Below, piece after piece: positions 11,476 through 23,683 of a stretch of DNA of 64,000 nucleotides. This DNA is from Deroplatys truncata. Taxonomy: Eukaryota > Arthropoda > Insecta > Mantodea > Mantidae. The position numbers and the translations under genes are program-made. A model generated the notes under the pieces. That model was given only the letters and a program-made list of their open reading frames with translations. It did not search any database and was not told the DNA's origin. The DNA is taken from positions 662,358,618-662,422,617 of the forward strand of contig CM060990.1 in the NCBI GenBank assembly GCA_030765065.1. Direction: 5' to 3'. The first letter of the stretch is position 1; every line of letters starts with the position of its first letter.

Positions 11476-12260
11476 CGCTGCAGTAGTCCCATAATGTTTT
11501 GTATTGTTATTAGTCGCTGCGGATTATGAGTCTGAATGGGGGAAAATATTAAAGTATAACTAAATAACAACAAAGTAACACAGAATATACAATTTACTAT
11601 ACTTGAATTTTAATTCACTAAGTACATACATTTTATAAAACAATAAATCTTATCCAGTTCTACTGAAATTATAAGTTTCTTAATACATAATGTGTGCCTC
11701 TAATTATAAATAAATACTGCATAATAATGTCACAAACAGGATGAAATGCACGCATTGGTTACTGCGATACTTCAGATGGTATATTTCAGTCCCAGTCCTC
11801 AACTTTCAGGTCACTCCCTGCCAAAATCTCAACAATAGTATTCCTCATTCTTTCAGACTCTGTTTCATAAGAATTCAATCTGAAAAAACATATATAAATA
11901 AAGAAACTCACAGACCTAAACATAACGAAATGGCGTGACTAATAGATACAGTGAAACTTTAATAATAACAAAACCCTTGAGAATAAGCTATTGTATGATT
12001 GCTATAGCTCACTTTTACTATTTCTCTAACCGTGGTAATACAGATAATTTCCAGCATTGTTGCTTGGGTTGGACTGTCAGTCAGCAAATGTTGACCATTC
12101 CATAACCACTGCAGAAGTCAAAGTGAAACAAAGGAATAGCATAATACTGCTGATTATGGGGAGATACTCAGGTCACATGATTCTGAAGTTCAAAGAGCTT
12201 AAAGGGAATGAAAAAAATGCTTTCATGCAGACTATGAGTCCACATACAACTACTGCAGGG
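11476..12260 (-). mobile_element. piggyBac-type non-autonomous element, short copy
   Basis: It is bounded by TTAA at both ends (11472-11475 and 12261-12264), with terminal repeats that read CGCTGCAGTAGT on the left and CCCTGCAGTAGTTGTATG on the right when read inwards. Both ends match those of the 1.7-kb element at 32458-34195 in opposite orientation, including a long subterminal stretch (CATTCCCTTTAAGCT). The TTAA target and CCC-starting termini are the hallmark of piggyBac. At 785 bp and without a transposase frame, it is an internal-deletion derivative. Confidence 0.8.
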
Positions 12261-12608
12261 TTAAAAATATATTTTTTTTTACCTCCTATATCATCCCTGA
12301 GGTGTAGTAAACAAACTTTTTTTATACCTATATATGTTTTCAATTTGAATTTGTCATCCAAATAATATGCTGTATAGAACAGCTATTAGGCCTTATTTCT
12401 TCTGGTAAAGAAATGTTTGTAAATGTATGTCTTACATTTCGTTGTGAGCCACAATTAAGGCATTTTGCCATTATTCTCATCCTTAACTTCTGGTTCAGAT
12501 TGACTTCAAAGACTTATTTTCAAGGTATGTCTTCAAATAAAGACATACACAGATTTGCTTGCAAATAATGTTAAATTATAGGCTGCTAACACCCTCTATG
12601 TTTAACTA

Positions 12609-13568
12609 CAGAGCTTTCATTTGGATGTGTAGCCAGCCTAACAGGAATTTTCATGGCACCAAGAAGCACGCTGTTTGCCAGCAGACTCAGATATTCATAG
12701 CCCCTTAAATTTACGCGCATAAATTTCTCATTCAAATTATAACTGCAATAAACAAATACCTTCTTAATAGAAGATGTTGAAAATGAAGTCCTTGTGCCAC
12801 CACATGTCTCGCACACCTTTTAAGAAAATTTGCCTTAACACTCATTAATTCCTCATGAGATGAACAAATGTAAAGAAAACCATGCTTCACCTGATAAACA
12901 AAACAAAAAAACAAAAAAAAATTAAACACAGCTAAATAGAGCGATCATTAACATCATCCAACACCCAATTGCAGAAATTAACTCTACTCACATTATTGTG
13001 TGATTGCAATTCCTGAACTACAGTTATCTTATAGGGTTTCAATTTTAAAAGTTTAGCGGCATTCCAAGCTGAGCTTTCTGAGAGATTTCTTTGGACTTCA
13101 TTCTAATGCTTCTCCAATGTCATCAAGTTGTTTCTCTGGAACACAATGATTTATCTTTAGTTTCTTTCTCTGTAAGAACATAGTGACTTAATTTCAGTCT
13201 CTTACCAAGATTAGATCACATTTCGCTAAATCTATTCACAAGATTATGAACAGTTTCTCTGTGAGGTGCACAAACAGCAGAAAATCTGTCCATAAATTGC
13301 CTTCTCACTTCTCTACAAGAGTTTGGTGTTGCATAGGAATCATACATGAACATTCTGTGTGCTAGTATATACTTCCTTTGCCATTATAACAGCAATTACC
13401 CACAATAACACTGAAACACGTGATCTCGTAATGCATAAATCTCTGTACAAAGATTTTGCATCAGCTAATTAGACAGGACACTAAGAGGGTACAGAATGCA
13501 TTAGAAACTGTAGAGCGCAGGACAAGCAATTCCCCATAGCATGGCCACGCATCCAAATAAAGGCTCTG
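12609..13568 (-). mobile_element. mariner-like element with catalytic core deleted
   Basis: Terminal inverted repeats of about 27 bp are present (left CAGAGCTTTCATTTGGATG, right complement CAGAGCCTTTATTTGGATG), flanked by TA (12607-12608 and 13569-13570). Inside, on the minus strand, are the beginning and end of a transposase but not its middle (see 12767-13400). This is how non-autonomous derivatives arise from an autonomous Tc1/mariner element. The TIR differs from that of the element at 27789-29158, so this is a separate family. Confidence 0.75.
12767..13400 (-). pseudogene. mariner-like transposase relic (N- and C-terminal ends only)
   Basis: In broken minus-strand frames the helix-turn-helix half is readable: RFSAVCAPHRETVHNLVNRF, then SPKKSLRKLS, AAKLLKLKPYKITVVQEL and VNFCNWVLDDVND. 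The sequence then jumps to the C-terminal tail, SSHEELMSVKANFLKRC and AQGLHFQHLL. The same tail motifs (RRC...FQHLL) occur in the transposase relic at 28011-29009. The catalytic DDE/D region between them is absent. The C-terminal piece resembles an exon with splice sites but is better explained as transposase. Confidence 0.75.
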
Positions 13569-13570
13569 TA

Positions 13571-16218
13571 CTATCCGATCAAGGCTGGTTCCAGCAGTTC
13601 GGCCACTCTGAGCGATAATTGCAAGTGCCCCCCACCATCATGCTTTCACACATATATATAAACACACACGTTATATATTTGCATAGGTGATCAATAAATA
13701 AAACTCAAGAAGAGATACATGTGTTGGTAGAACAAGATTGTTCTGAGCAAACGATAAAAACAGGCAAAGTCACACCAAAAGTGTACAATATTTCAAGTTT
13801 ACCCCATCATAAGGAGATTAAAATATTAAAAACATGCACAAAATATAAACTCACCTAACGGTCAATTGCACTGGTTAATAATCATCATTATTATAGAATA
13901 TATAATGGAGGGGGGTACCTCATGCACTACGGGTATAACCTATGGGAGATCAATTGTGGCTGCCACTCCCCAGGAGGAAGGGATAAAGCTAACGTAGCTT
14001 CATATACTACTGTTTAAATAATGTGATGCTTATTGTTGAACCAGGCTGCATACAGAATGTTTTGAAGAAAATTATGAATGAGGATCGCAACCATAGTGAC
14101 CAATGCTGGTACATAGTTTGTCACCAGTTTCATAACAAAACATTTACAGAAAGTAACTAGAATATAAGCATGATTTGTTTTAACCTATTTTCAAATATTT
14201 TGTTCATGTTTTAAGATTTTTTTTCACCCCTAAAACTTCCCGAACTAGATTGGTGGCATGGCTTGATCACCTCCAACTTAGCCAGCCCTGCATCTAATTT
14301 TGCCTTAACTGAGGTTTACTACTTCTAAAAATGGTTTAATGTATGAGTTTTTGAGCTGTTTAACAAACTGGCTGTTGTTGAATGCAAAAGATTTAAGAAT
14401 TAATACTTAAACATCAATAGCCAATTTTATAAAATATTATGAATTATTTGTAACTGTTCAGACGTTGAATTTTATTTTTTGTTTTATTTTATTAGTTTTG
14501 ACAATGTCAGACCTTCTCCGATACTTTCAATAATAGCTCAGTTGTTTGACTGAATGGATCGACTGATAGATGTTACACTTTTTGAGATTTTAAACTTAGT
14601 ATATAAGTCATTTTCCTACACAATTCCAAGTACTATTTACAACAAAAAAATAATATAAATTAATGAATGACTTTGATATATTGCTTCTTTTGATGCATAA
14701 AAATGACTTCAAACTGGAAGTTTTCTTAAATTATGGCACTTTTAGTAGCAGAGGCTCAGTATTTCCTGGAAATCAAGTCTTATGTAATTAGATGGTTACA
14801 ATATAGTTAGGTAATAGAATAGCGAAGAATTGTAGAGTCTTCAAAACGTTACCCTTCCTGGGTGAAAATTATATATATATATGCTACCAATGGCTACACA
14901 CCAGATCCATTTGGATACTTATTGTGCATTCAATTAAACCATCATAGCTGGCATTCTCTTTACGTAAACAGTTGCTAAATGTTGCTAGATTCACACAAGC
15001 ATATTTCTGTGCTTCTACTTTCATTCTACTGGTTTCAGGAAAACAATAGCTTGTAAAATACCTAGAAAATCCTGAAAATAACTCTGCCTGGGAAGGTTTA
15101 ACACTTTATATACTTTATACTTCTGGAGGGGTGAAAGCTTTGATAGATATTAAAAAAAAATACTTCTATAATTTAAATCTTTTAAATCTTAAATAATGTG
15201 ATAACTGTGCATTACTTCTGAATGAGAAATTCAGAACTTAAACAGAAAATACATGTATTGAAATCAACGAGAAGAATAAACTAATTGAGCCAATGGGAGA
15301 CAATATTCATGAAGAAAGATGAAAAGCCTTTAATGAACCTTGATGACCAAGAAGAACTCCTGAGCTTCAAATTTACAGAATAACTAACAGGGCTACCCTG
15401 TCCAATTGCTTTGACTGATCCAGAAATGAACATAAGCTGATGTGCAAGCAAGAGCCAGCAAAAATATTCCATTGGTATTTAAGTAAACAAAAAGAGCAAA
15501 GTGTTCATTGACTTTTGACTCCAAGGAATTCAAAGTTAATTAAGAGGCAATGAGCTTAACAATGTGAATGTTTCCAATTAACCGCCAACTCAGTAGCACA
15601 ACAAAGCAAGGATTTTAGGTGTTAAAATCCCTCCCAAAGTCACACAGAAAAAATATATCAGACAAAACCATTGCAGGCTTCTCTGAATGTATCATTCAAA
15701 GCCTACTTCACAGCAGCGTTGCCAATTAGTGCTAGCCAAAAGTCTCCAAATTCTAAATTAAAGGCTGCTAAATGAAAACAAGTACCACAATTAATTGAAA
15801 GTATTTGTGTAATATTTAATAACACAAGCCCGCGAAGTATTTGCAGCATTGAATATTTTACATCATAATAGTCAAATTGGATACTCTGAATTTGAAAATA
15901 ATGATAGTTTTTGCGTATCATGTACAGATTTTGAACAATTCTGTTTCAACACAAAATTGAAAGTTCAGTAGGTATGCTAACATTAACATTGCTGCATATC
16001 TGACTTACAGCATGGTAGATTAGAATATATAAACATGAAAAATCATATGATTTCATGTTGTACCACTGTCTATCTCTGTTTACAGGTAATGTTGAATCTC
16101 TCTCATAAACATTTATTGTCTAAGATATCAACAGGAACCCATCCTAGAATCCTCAGTACAGTTTTAGGCTTCTTCTCAGCAGGTCTGTTTAGAAGCTGTA
16201 GTGTAGAGTGAATCTTAT
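13571..16218. other. no gene recognised
   Basis: About 2.6 kb of AT-rich sequence without a supported coding region. Frames at 15281-15472 and 15703-15921 are short and motif-free. A TA microsatellite lies near 14870. Confidence 0.45.
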
Positions 16219-16733
16219 TTGTGGAAAAAAATGGCAAATTCGAGTGGATCGAATGCTATATCTAGGAGGGGCTCTGTGAACAATCCTAACAATTTCTGTT
16301 ATGTCTATGAGTGTTATGTGAAAATGCAGCAGAAAAGAAACATTACTGCATTTATCAAGAGTTTCTATCTGGCCTATTTTAAAACTAAATTAGCAGATGA
16401 AGACAAGAATTTGCCCTTCATATTGAGTGTAAGAGTTGTGCAGAAAATCTAAGACAGTGGTACAAGCGAATTTGTTCATCTATGCCCTTTGGTGTTCTTA
16501 TGGTATGGCACAAACAACAAAATCACTTTAATGACTGTTATTTTTGTCTGTGTAGTATATCTAGATTCAATAGGAAAAACAAGGCGAGCATTATATATCC
16601 AAACTTGCCATCAGCAATTAGGCCTGTGCCTAATGGACCTAATGTTCCTGTTCCATCACCATTTACGGTATTATCAGAGAGCAGTACTGACACTTTGAGT
16701 GTAGAAGATGATTTAAATTGGTCCCCAGACTAA
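16219..16733 (+). pseudogene. frameshifted relic of a Cys-containing multicopy protein
   Basis: Two overlapping frames together read as one protein. The first starts MWKKMANSSG and includes GSVNNPNNFCYVYECYVK. The second continues MPFGVLMVWHKQQNHFNDCY FCL and ends with YPNLPSAIRPVPNGPNVPVP. The pattern (NNPNNFCYV..., MPF.VPMVW, DCYFC, YPNLPSA.RPVPH) resembles a multicopy, probably transposon-associated protein that I recall from arthropod genomes, whose function I do not know. A frameshift lies between about 16450 and 16480. No terminal repeats were found. Confidence 0.5.
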
Positions 16734-17990
16734 GATGATGACACTCCAAATCCATTGAGTCATAAGTATAGGTCATTAGGTATGTTTGAAATTTTCTAGA
16801 TCAATGCAAACTGTTGCATCTTAGAATTGAGAATGCTTCTTAGTTTGCATGATTTCAAGCATTTTAAATTGTACTTAAAAACTAGAAATAAACTCAAATA
16901 TTACATATTTCCTTCCTACATGCCAAAAAACGGTACATGATGCAAAAAAATTGAAAGCAGATTCAAACTCAGCATACCAAAATTAGGTTTACAGACCTCT
17001 TTAACCCCATGCTGCAGAAAAACAGTTTAAATTCACAGGCCTGTGTAGTCTTTAAAATAAAAGTTCACCTAGGTAATCAGAAAAAAATAATTAATCTTCC
17101 AGCTCTTCCTCAGCACTTTCGGAGCAGATAATGTAGTTTCTGATGCTCCCCATATGGCCTATAACCCTTGGGGAATACTTCATTCCACCAAGTGATGACT
17201 GGAGCCATTTCTGAGGTGGAAGCACCTAGCGGGCAGAATCTGTTGCTTCCGATGGTGGAGTACTGAGGAGGATGGCAGTGAAATAAAGGGACCTACAGCT
17301 TTTACCATGGGCTCCGAACTATGTTGGGCCATGGGGATACTTTACATGAGAGCAGATAATGTTGAAGGTAACACTGGATCTGCACCAGGCCATGTGTAAA
17401 CTGATATTGTACCAATTTTATGTATAACGTTTTGTGGGAGTGCATATGTGTTACACGTTGAAATCCTAATAGCATTTCTGCAATGTAGTGTAGCTGCCAC
17501 ATTTGAGCACTTAAACCAGTTATTTAGCTTTTTTTGACAGCATTCAAATGACTAGAAGCCCTTCTACCTCTGCATTGGAGTGTGGAAGTGATAGAATTGG
17601 GACTGTAAAGCTTACCAGTTCCTTAAATGGATTTGATCCTGTTGCATCTTTGCAGCAATATACTTCTATCCAGATGTACACTGTGCTGGAAACCTTGCTG
17701 TTTTATAAAACTCAAGTTACACCACTGATTGTGTATTTTACTTATTTAAGAAGGAATGCGAATAAGTTCCTTCTCAAGGAAATGATTCTTACAATGTATA
17801 AATTTATTTGAGGTTTAAAAATCTAATTCCTCAATTAGCAAATGTATCAAGCCAAACATTAAAATGTGCCAGAGTTGTCTTTAGATTAATCTTAAAATCA
17901 TCACAAAAGTCACTAGTCATTAGCTTTGAAATTCACTATATAACTCTAGTTCTGGTGATTTGTTTCTAGAATTGGCAACATAAACCTTCC
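16734..17990. other. no gene recognised
   Basis: Possibly the 3' continuation of the preceding relic. The 87-codon plus-strand frame at 17548-17811 has no recognisable motif. Nothing else supported. Confidence 0.4.
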
Positions 17991-18249
17991 CAGGGCTGGC
18001 CTTAGCTGAGGCGGTGCCATGTGCAAATCTTCACCGTGGGGCTCCTACAGTTCTGGATATCTAAAAAACTCTACCACCAGTCCTATTACCTAATGATGTA
18101 TGCAAGAATTCATGAAATCTTAATAGATAAGCTAATTAATAAATGTTAATAATAAAAGCGAACTACTTATCATTGGGACTTCTTCAAAATGTATTACAAT
18201 TCAATAGGGTACACTCTTATTAAAATATTCATCATTGCACTATCATCTA

Positions 18250-18760
18250 TTTTTAGATATAAGAAATTAAAAAGTTTATATGCATGCTTAAATTTTGAAG
18301 GAGATCCAAAAAGTTTACAACAAAAATAAGAAGTTTTGTCTGTTGATTTTGAATAAATGAGCCATTTCCAATATCTTTTCTCTCCATTGGGTAAAGTTGT
18401 TATGTGAAGAAAGCTGAAAATGTCCTTCTGTTCTTGTTTAAAGGTTAATCAAAATGTATCACTTAAGCTCAGGGATTTTTGCACTATTTTGTCAATGATA
18501 GGGAATGTTAATGCATTGGGCCAAGTACCTGGATCTATATCTATTTCATTGTCACTACTACTAGGCCTACCTGAATGTGGGATAGCAGGTGGGTCACAAT
18601 CCAATACATCATTTTCTTTTTCAAAACCACCAGATGAAAAGTCACTACCGTAATGACTGTCATCATTTAAGCATCCTTCACTTTCATTTTCAGTCTCTTT
18701 AGATTTAGGATGAATAAAGTTTTATAAAGCACGTTTTTGTGAGCTCAAAACCTGCTCACG
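18250..18760 (-). pseudogene. hAT transposase N-terminal relic (ZMYM/TTF type)
   Basis: Minus-strand frames carry an acidic leader (GCLNDDSHYGSDFSSGGF) and IDIDPGTWPNALTFPIIDK, followed by NGEKRYWKWLIYSKS and SYFCCKLFGSP. This order, DP..WP, then NGEK..W..YS, then YC..C.LF, is that of the TTF-type zinc-finger region at the N-terminus of many hAT transposases, which are often annotated as zinc finger MYM-type 1-like. One stop and a frameshift separate the two parts. The dimerisation and catalytic regions are not seen. CAGGGCTGGCC at 17992 and a similar inverted word near 19265 may be degraded ends. Confidence 0.65.
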
Positions 18761-19626
18761 ATTCAACTTTTAATTGGCATTTTTCGCATCTGATTCATAT
18801 TTTTGAAATCTGTCCCTTTCATGAGACATTTCATTCTCGGCACTCTATATGCTTTACAGTAAAGAATACTCTTCATTCTAACATACATAGACCATGCACA
18901 CAACACTTGAATCATTGTGAAATCAAAAAATGTTAAACGTATGTTGTACATTTAAACTCACAATAATTCCAATAAATGTGCAACAAGCATGTCACTGATG
19001 ATGATTGCGACTCGCCACCTCACAGTGCTTCCTGTGACAATGAACCCACTTGCCAGTAGCTAATTAATATGACTACTGTAGTACACTATATTATTAAAAT
19101 TAAAAGCACATTTACACTACACTGTTAATAAAAGTAAAAGTTTTTTCTGTAATAACTCACTTCATTCTTTCCATGTTATCTGTAATTAAAAATTCAGCTA
19201 ATTTTTTTATGTTTTCTTTTTTAATTGTTTGTGTGGGGCACCTATACGTTTAGGTCCAGGTGCGGCCGTGCTGGTTGTATGTGCCTAAGATGTCTCTGGA
19301 CCTTCCCTGCATTAAAATGTGGCAGAAACTTATTTCTACTGTTTGTAATGATAGGCAACACTCACCCTAAATGATTTGTGCAAGAGAATGATTAAATTGC
19401 CCAAATTCCAGTTTTAAAATGCTGAGTTGCCTTACCTGAACATTCTCTTATGTGGTACTGGAACCCCTGGTGAACATCTAACATCAATAAATCAGTTGTG
19501 AAACACAGCCATGAAGTTTTCAAACTTTCAACTGCTGTTACTAGGGTTGTCAACCTTAGTAACTTCATTGACTGTGTCAATTATGCTGTACTTTTCATGT
19601 TACTGATAGAGTTGAAGAGTGGGCCT
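18761..19626. other. no gene recognised
   Basis: AT-rich sequence between two hAT relics. It may include the right part of the first one (GC-rich patch near 19255-19275). Nothing else supported. Confidence 0.4.
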
Positions 19627-19634
19627 TCCCTGCA

Positions 19635-20563
19635 TAGGGTTACCATACATTCTCTTTTCCCTGGACATGTCCTCTATTTTAAATCAAAAAAGTTTCCAGG
19701 CAGATTTTTTTTTTAAAAAAAAAGGGCAATATATCCTTTTTACTCAAGGAAAAAATAAACTATTTTTAAATGAAACCTTGCTGTATTGCATTTGGAATAT
19801 TAATTATTCTGCACTTTTGTTGACAAATACAGTTCAAACACAGTTACAAAACATTATCAAAAACTGTTTCATTCAAAAAAGCAAAGCATAGATTTCTCAT
19901 TCATCTGAATTTAGCGTGCATAATTTATCCAGTTTGTGTTCTTTGTCTCTCTCCAGTCACAGCAACAGTCAGCACTTCAGTCTCCAAGTCTTACACTTCT
20001 GAACTTCTGAATTTTATTTTTCTGTCCCTAGCCACAATGCTAATACAGAACACATCTTCTCTCTTGTAAATGCACAGTGGAGTAAAGATAGGAACAGGTT
20101 TAACCTGAAAATATGAAAGGTATAGGGTATGTGCAATACAACTTCAAGCATCTAAACTATGTTGTTATTCTATAAATACTTATTGGGAGAAAAAAAATTG
20201 TTGGGGTAGATTTCACCATCCACCAAGTATTCTTGGCATGATAAAAGTAAAAAAGACAGTAATGAAGTATTTTGTGATTGTGAAAGTGATCGAAATGATT
20301 GAATTTGGCATCTTTTGAGTAATTATTAGAAGTTAATCATATCCATGTATATAAAGTAAATAAAAGCACAGAAAAGTCGATGTTTTACAAGTTTAAACTA
20401 TTATTAGCCTAATATCCATGTTCATTTTATTTTTAATTGTTGTCAGCTGGTTAACCTGATAGTAACATGATGTACATAATTTAATATTGTCTTTAAAAAA
20501 GATGATTATGTTTGAACTTTTGTCGATAGGAAATGCCTCTGTTATGGATGTATGGTAACCTTA
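19635..20563. mobile_element. non-autonomous hAT element with 8-bp target duplication
   Basis: The ends are inverted repeats: TAGGGTTACCATACATTC on the left, and TAAGGTTACCATACATCC when the right end is read inwards. They are flanked by an 8-bp direct repeat with one difference (TCCCTGCA 19627-19634; ACCCTGCA 20564-20571). An 8-bp duplication is diagnostic of the hAT group. The 929-bp interior has no transposase frame, so it depended on a partner in trans. Confidence 0.75.
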
Positions 20564-20571
20564 ACCCTGCA

Positions 20572-21759
20572 CCATTTTTATAAATAAGTGAATACAAACA
20601 TAATTTAGTGAGAGTTTTAGATGCGATCATATGTATAGCATTGAATATCAGTGTACACTCTCAGGAGCCTCACCATATAAACTACATTTAATTTTTTATC
20701 AATTTAGCTTCTTCGCCATTATGGATGGAACAGTTCCACCACATGTCCTCACCTATTATGGACAGAATGGTTCTCCATGTGGATTAAAGCTATGTTGGTT
20801 TAAACAAAACGTTGTTTTGCAGTTAACTTGTGGACAATATCATTTGTTATGCACCTAGTGTAACAGCTGAAGCATGCTGTGGAGTTTTATGTATATTAGC
20901 ATAATGTTTCATGTAATTTTATGACTTATGTGCATATGAACATTTTTTGCTCCTGCTGATTATATCACAGTCTACTTATACTTGTCTTCATTGTAAGACA
21001 AAAGTCCTCTTTGACACACCATTGCGTTTGGAACTTTGTTTTGAAGTGCATCACAACAAGAAGAATTACTGAAAATAAAGGAAGTATGCTTGTGAATTTC
21101 TTTGTTTTATGAATTTTACATAGAGTTTACACAACATAGAACTTCGCTGTTGTTCACCCCAGAATCATGTGAATATCTATAATTGAGTATTAAGGTTACA
21201 CAGATCGTTCATCGCACTTTTACTTATATTTGTGTGTAGTAAGGCATTCTTTATGATTCACGGAGAATACAAGAAGGTATACCTCAACCAATAAACCAGG
21301 ACAAATGATGCTACAACAGGAAATGTGTTGTACTCTTTTCTGGTCATAGACTCTAGCTGCTGACTTTGTTTCTTCAGCTGCCTTACAAAAAGTAGTCCCA
21401 GCAGAAAAGAAGTATCTAATAAGCTTCTCTGCATATTAAGCTCAAATTAGCTACCCAAGTTTTAAAAAAACTACATGAAATTTCTTTTGCTGATATCAAG
21501 AACAGCTGCAATCAATACTTACCTTTAATAGGTTTTCCTTATTGGTTACAATTTGAGTAAATATGTGGTTTTTGTTTCATTAAAATATCTAAAAATAATG
21601 GAATAATTTGCATTTTAACCGATTCATGTAGAGTTAAATTGCCAGCTGGGATTTAAAACAATATTAGCTGACATACAGCAATCAGGCATGCTTTAAATAG
21701 CTCTTGGTGAATGTGTTTAACAAAAACTAAAATGTGTTCGAGGTCTTCCATATAAAATG
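20572..21759. other. no gene recognised
   Basis: No supported coding region. The 75-codon frame at 20631-20858 has no motif that I recognise. Confidence 0.45.
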
Positions 21760-21888
21760 TCAACTCCATATCTGCAGCAGATCATGTAAAACTTGTAGAG
21801 TTTTAGGAGATTTTGCTCCAATTGAAACCAAATTTGAATAATATTGACAAATGCTTCTCAAACTCATATATTTAAGATTTCAAAATTG

Positions 21889-22404
21889 TGTGTCCAGTGG
21901 TTCCCCTAGGAGGATCCCCATATTGTGGCTTTGTCCAGTTTTCAATACTGTGACTTCATTAATGTGAACTAGTTCAATTTCCCTATCACATCACTTTCTT
22001 TCTTGATTTCCCTGTCGCTTCACTTTCTGTTCTTCCTGATGGTTCACTCACTGCAGAGTCGAACACAAGACTTCCTCAATCTCTCTCTTGCAGCGGCACT
22101 CACTGCATGTCATTCACAAACTCGCTAGGAGAATAACGCTTTTCGTCGAACCAGAAATGCACTTGCTATCTCGCTCACTCACTGACTCATCTTGCAAGAA
22201 CACTCGTTTATATAGGCAATAGAATCTTCCACAGGACATTCCGGAAGTAGGGGGAAGAAACTTCCAGAAAATTCTGGTCATCTGGCGATAGCACTTCTAA
22301 TGTTTGCACCAGGTGAGTGTGTTGCTTATCTCTGTTTACTTCCAACTTGGCGGAGCCGACCTAACATTAACCTTCAGCCATAGCTGCTGCGTAACAATAT
22401 TAAT
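21889..22404 (-). mobile_element. solo-LTR-like block
   Basis: Read on the minus strand the block begins TGTTACGCAGCAGC and ends CCACTGGACACA, a TG...CA outline of about 515 bp. It contains a TATA box, a TCAGT initiator and a purine-rich leader with repeated GTGAGTG words, the layout of the U3-R-U5 part of an arthropod LTR retrotransposon. I could not find a target-site duplication, and no internal LTR-element coding region is present. The alternative is a fragment of a heat-shock gene promoter with its 5' leader. Confidence 0.45.
22183..22274 (-). promoter_or_regulatory. heat-shock-type promoter: HSE array, TATA box, initiator
   Basis: The minus-strand TATA box CCTATATAAACG (22205-22216) lies 30 bp upstream of the A of a TCAGT initiator (A at 22183), the canonical insect core-promoter spacing. 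Upstream are three heat-shock-factor sites: GAAtcTTC (22222-22229), TTCcgGAA (22239-22246) and a perfect four-unit array of GAA/TTC at 5-bp steps, GAAacTTCcaGAAaaTTC (22257-22274). The predicted transcript runs leftward into a purine-rich leader. No open frame follows within the block, so the product is either a retroelement RNA or a non-coding transcript. Confidence 0.65.
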
Positions 22405-22525
22405 TATCCATAATCTTGTGCCAATTTTAACCAAATTTGAAAAATGTTGGTGAATGTTACTCAAACTCATTTATGTATATGTAAAATTTAAAACTCCATA
22501 CATGTAGCAGATCATCAGGTGTTTC

Positions 22526-23435
22526 ATTTTTAAGGACAAGCAGACTGAGATTCTCTGCAGAAGTGAATGCACCTAAAAATGCAAATCCCTCCCAAAACTA
22601 AATTTTGGCTACACCATTGGCCAACTACCATCTTTCTGCACCTGGTTAATATGTACTAGCCATTCAAAGAATAACAAATGTTTTCTACCTAGGGATGAAA
22701 TATTTCATGTTGCAACATTGAATACTCTTAACTTTACCAGTGCAGCTTTAAGAACTCAAGGATTACTGCAATTATATAGCCTTAAAATATTAAGCCGCAC
22801 ATTTTAACACATATGAGTACAGAAAATTGAATAGAAAGGCGGTAACAAACTTAAGTATTTTGAGGTTAGGAGCACGAGATCACAGATGCAGTATAATAAT
22901 GGGAGTGCTGCATGAACATAATTAAAATCTGACCTTATGAAACCCCTTCACTCGCCAGTCAAAATGAAATGTAACTTACATGACAAGTACATAGTATCTC
23001 AACTAAAGAGTACTGGTACACAATGAAAAACTAGCAATTACATGTGGGCTATGTACTGTACTCTTTGCACTGAACAAGATTAGCGTTCAGTATTACCATA
23101 CCACTCTGTACATTTCACAACATATATGTGGCGCTGAACAAGATACACCTACTGAAACTGATTAGTATTGTACAAGAGTGCATTCTATTTACATCGAGAT
23201 GCCACAAGTAGGTTTCACAATAAGAGACTCTAACATGACGGATGTGGTACAGTAAAAATGCTTCTTCAACCCCTTATTCTTAGCCACAAAATGCTTACTT
23301 GGTACTGCCTTTCTATTCTACAATTTTCTCCACATTGTTTTTCCACACCTAGTATATCTGTAAATATCTGCACTAAAAATACAACAGACCTATTCATAAC
23401 TTAAGTCTACACTTTCTTCAGCACCCAATAGACGA
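22526..23435. other. no gene recognised
   Basis: AT-rich spacer without supported coding or repeat content. Confidence 0.45.
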
Positions 23436-23683
23436 ACATCATGGCCGAGGCTGTTAAGACAAGGATTCCTGAACAGAAAGTCTGCAGTTAAAATCCTGCC
23501 AGAACCATCCACCCAAACTGTGTCTTTTTCCAGGTTTTCCTGAGCCGTCATAACTGACAAACTGACAGCTACCCTTAACTAGGCCTGGAATGTTCCCTTG
23601 CCAAATATAATATAATTTTATGTATCATCATTGTCCATTGCCTGTGGTGTCATATGTAGAAAACACAGGCATTAAAGACTATT
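23436..23683 (+). mobile_element. SINE-C copy 1 (tRNA-derived)
   Basis: The tRNA-like head has a TGGCCGAGGCTGTTAAGA A-box-like stretch and a B-box-like GCAGTTAAAATCCTGCC. The body is shared with 34539-34814 (TTTTCCAGGTTTTCCTGAG, CTAGGCCTGGAATG, CACAGGCATTAAAGACTATT). The 3' tail is the long (GAA)n tract instead of poly-A. Confidence 0.7.

Larger units (their letters stand above)
21760..22525. repeat. two pieces of one AT-rich repeat flanking the LTR-like block
   Basis: The segment at 21760-21888 and the segment at 22410-22525 share the words ACTCCATAYMTGYAGCAGATCAT and AACCAAATTTGAAWAATRTTG, in swapped order, as expected from a tandem array cut by an insertion. The block between them (about 21889-22404) has no match to this repeat. 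Confidence 0.5.

Noticed and set aside
12767..12889. A host exon on the minus strand (TTTATCAG acceptor, AAGAAG|GTATTTG donor, KHGFLYICSSHEEL frame)
   Set aside because: The protein ends VKANFLKRC...GLHFQHLL, which matches the C-terminal tail of the mariner-like transposase seen at 28011-29009, and it lies between matching TIRs.
21900..22183. An Hsp70 gene behind the heat-shock promoter
   Set aside because: No chaperone coding sequence follows the leader in any frame; block ends look LTR-like.
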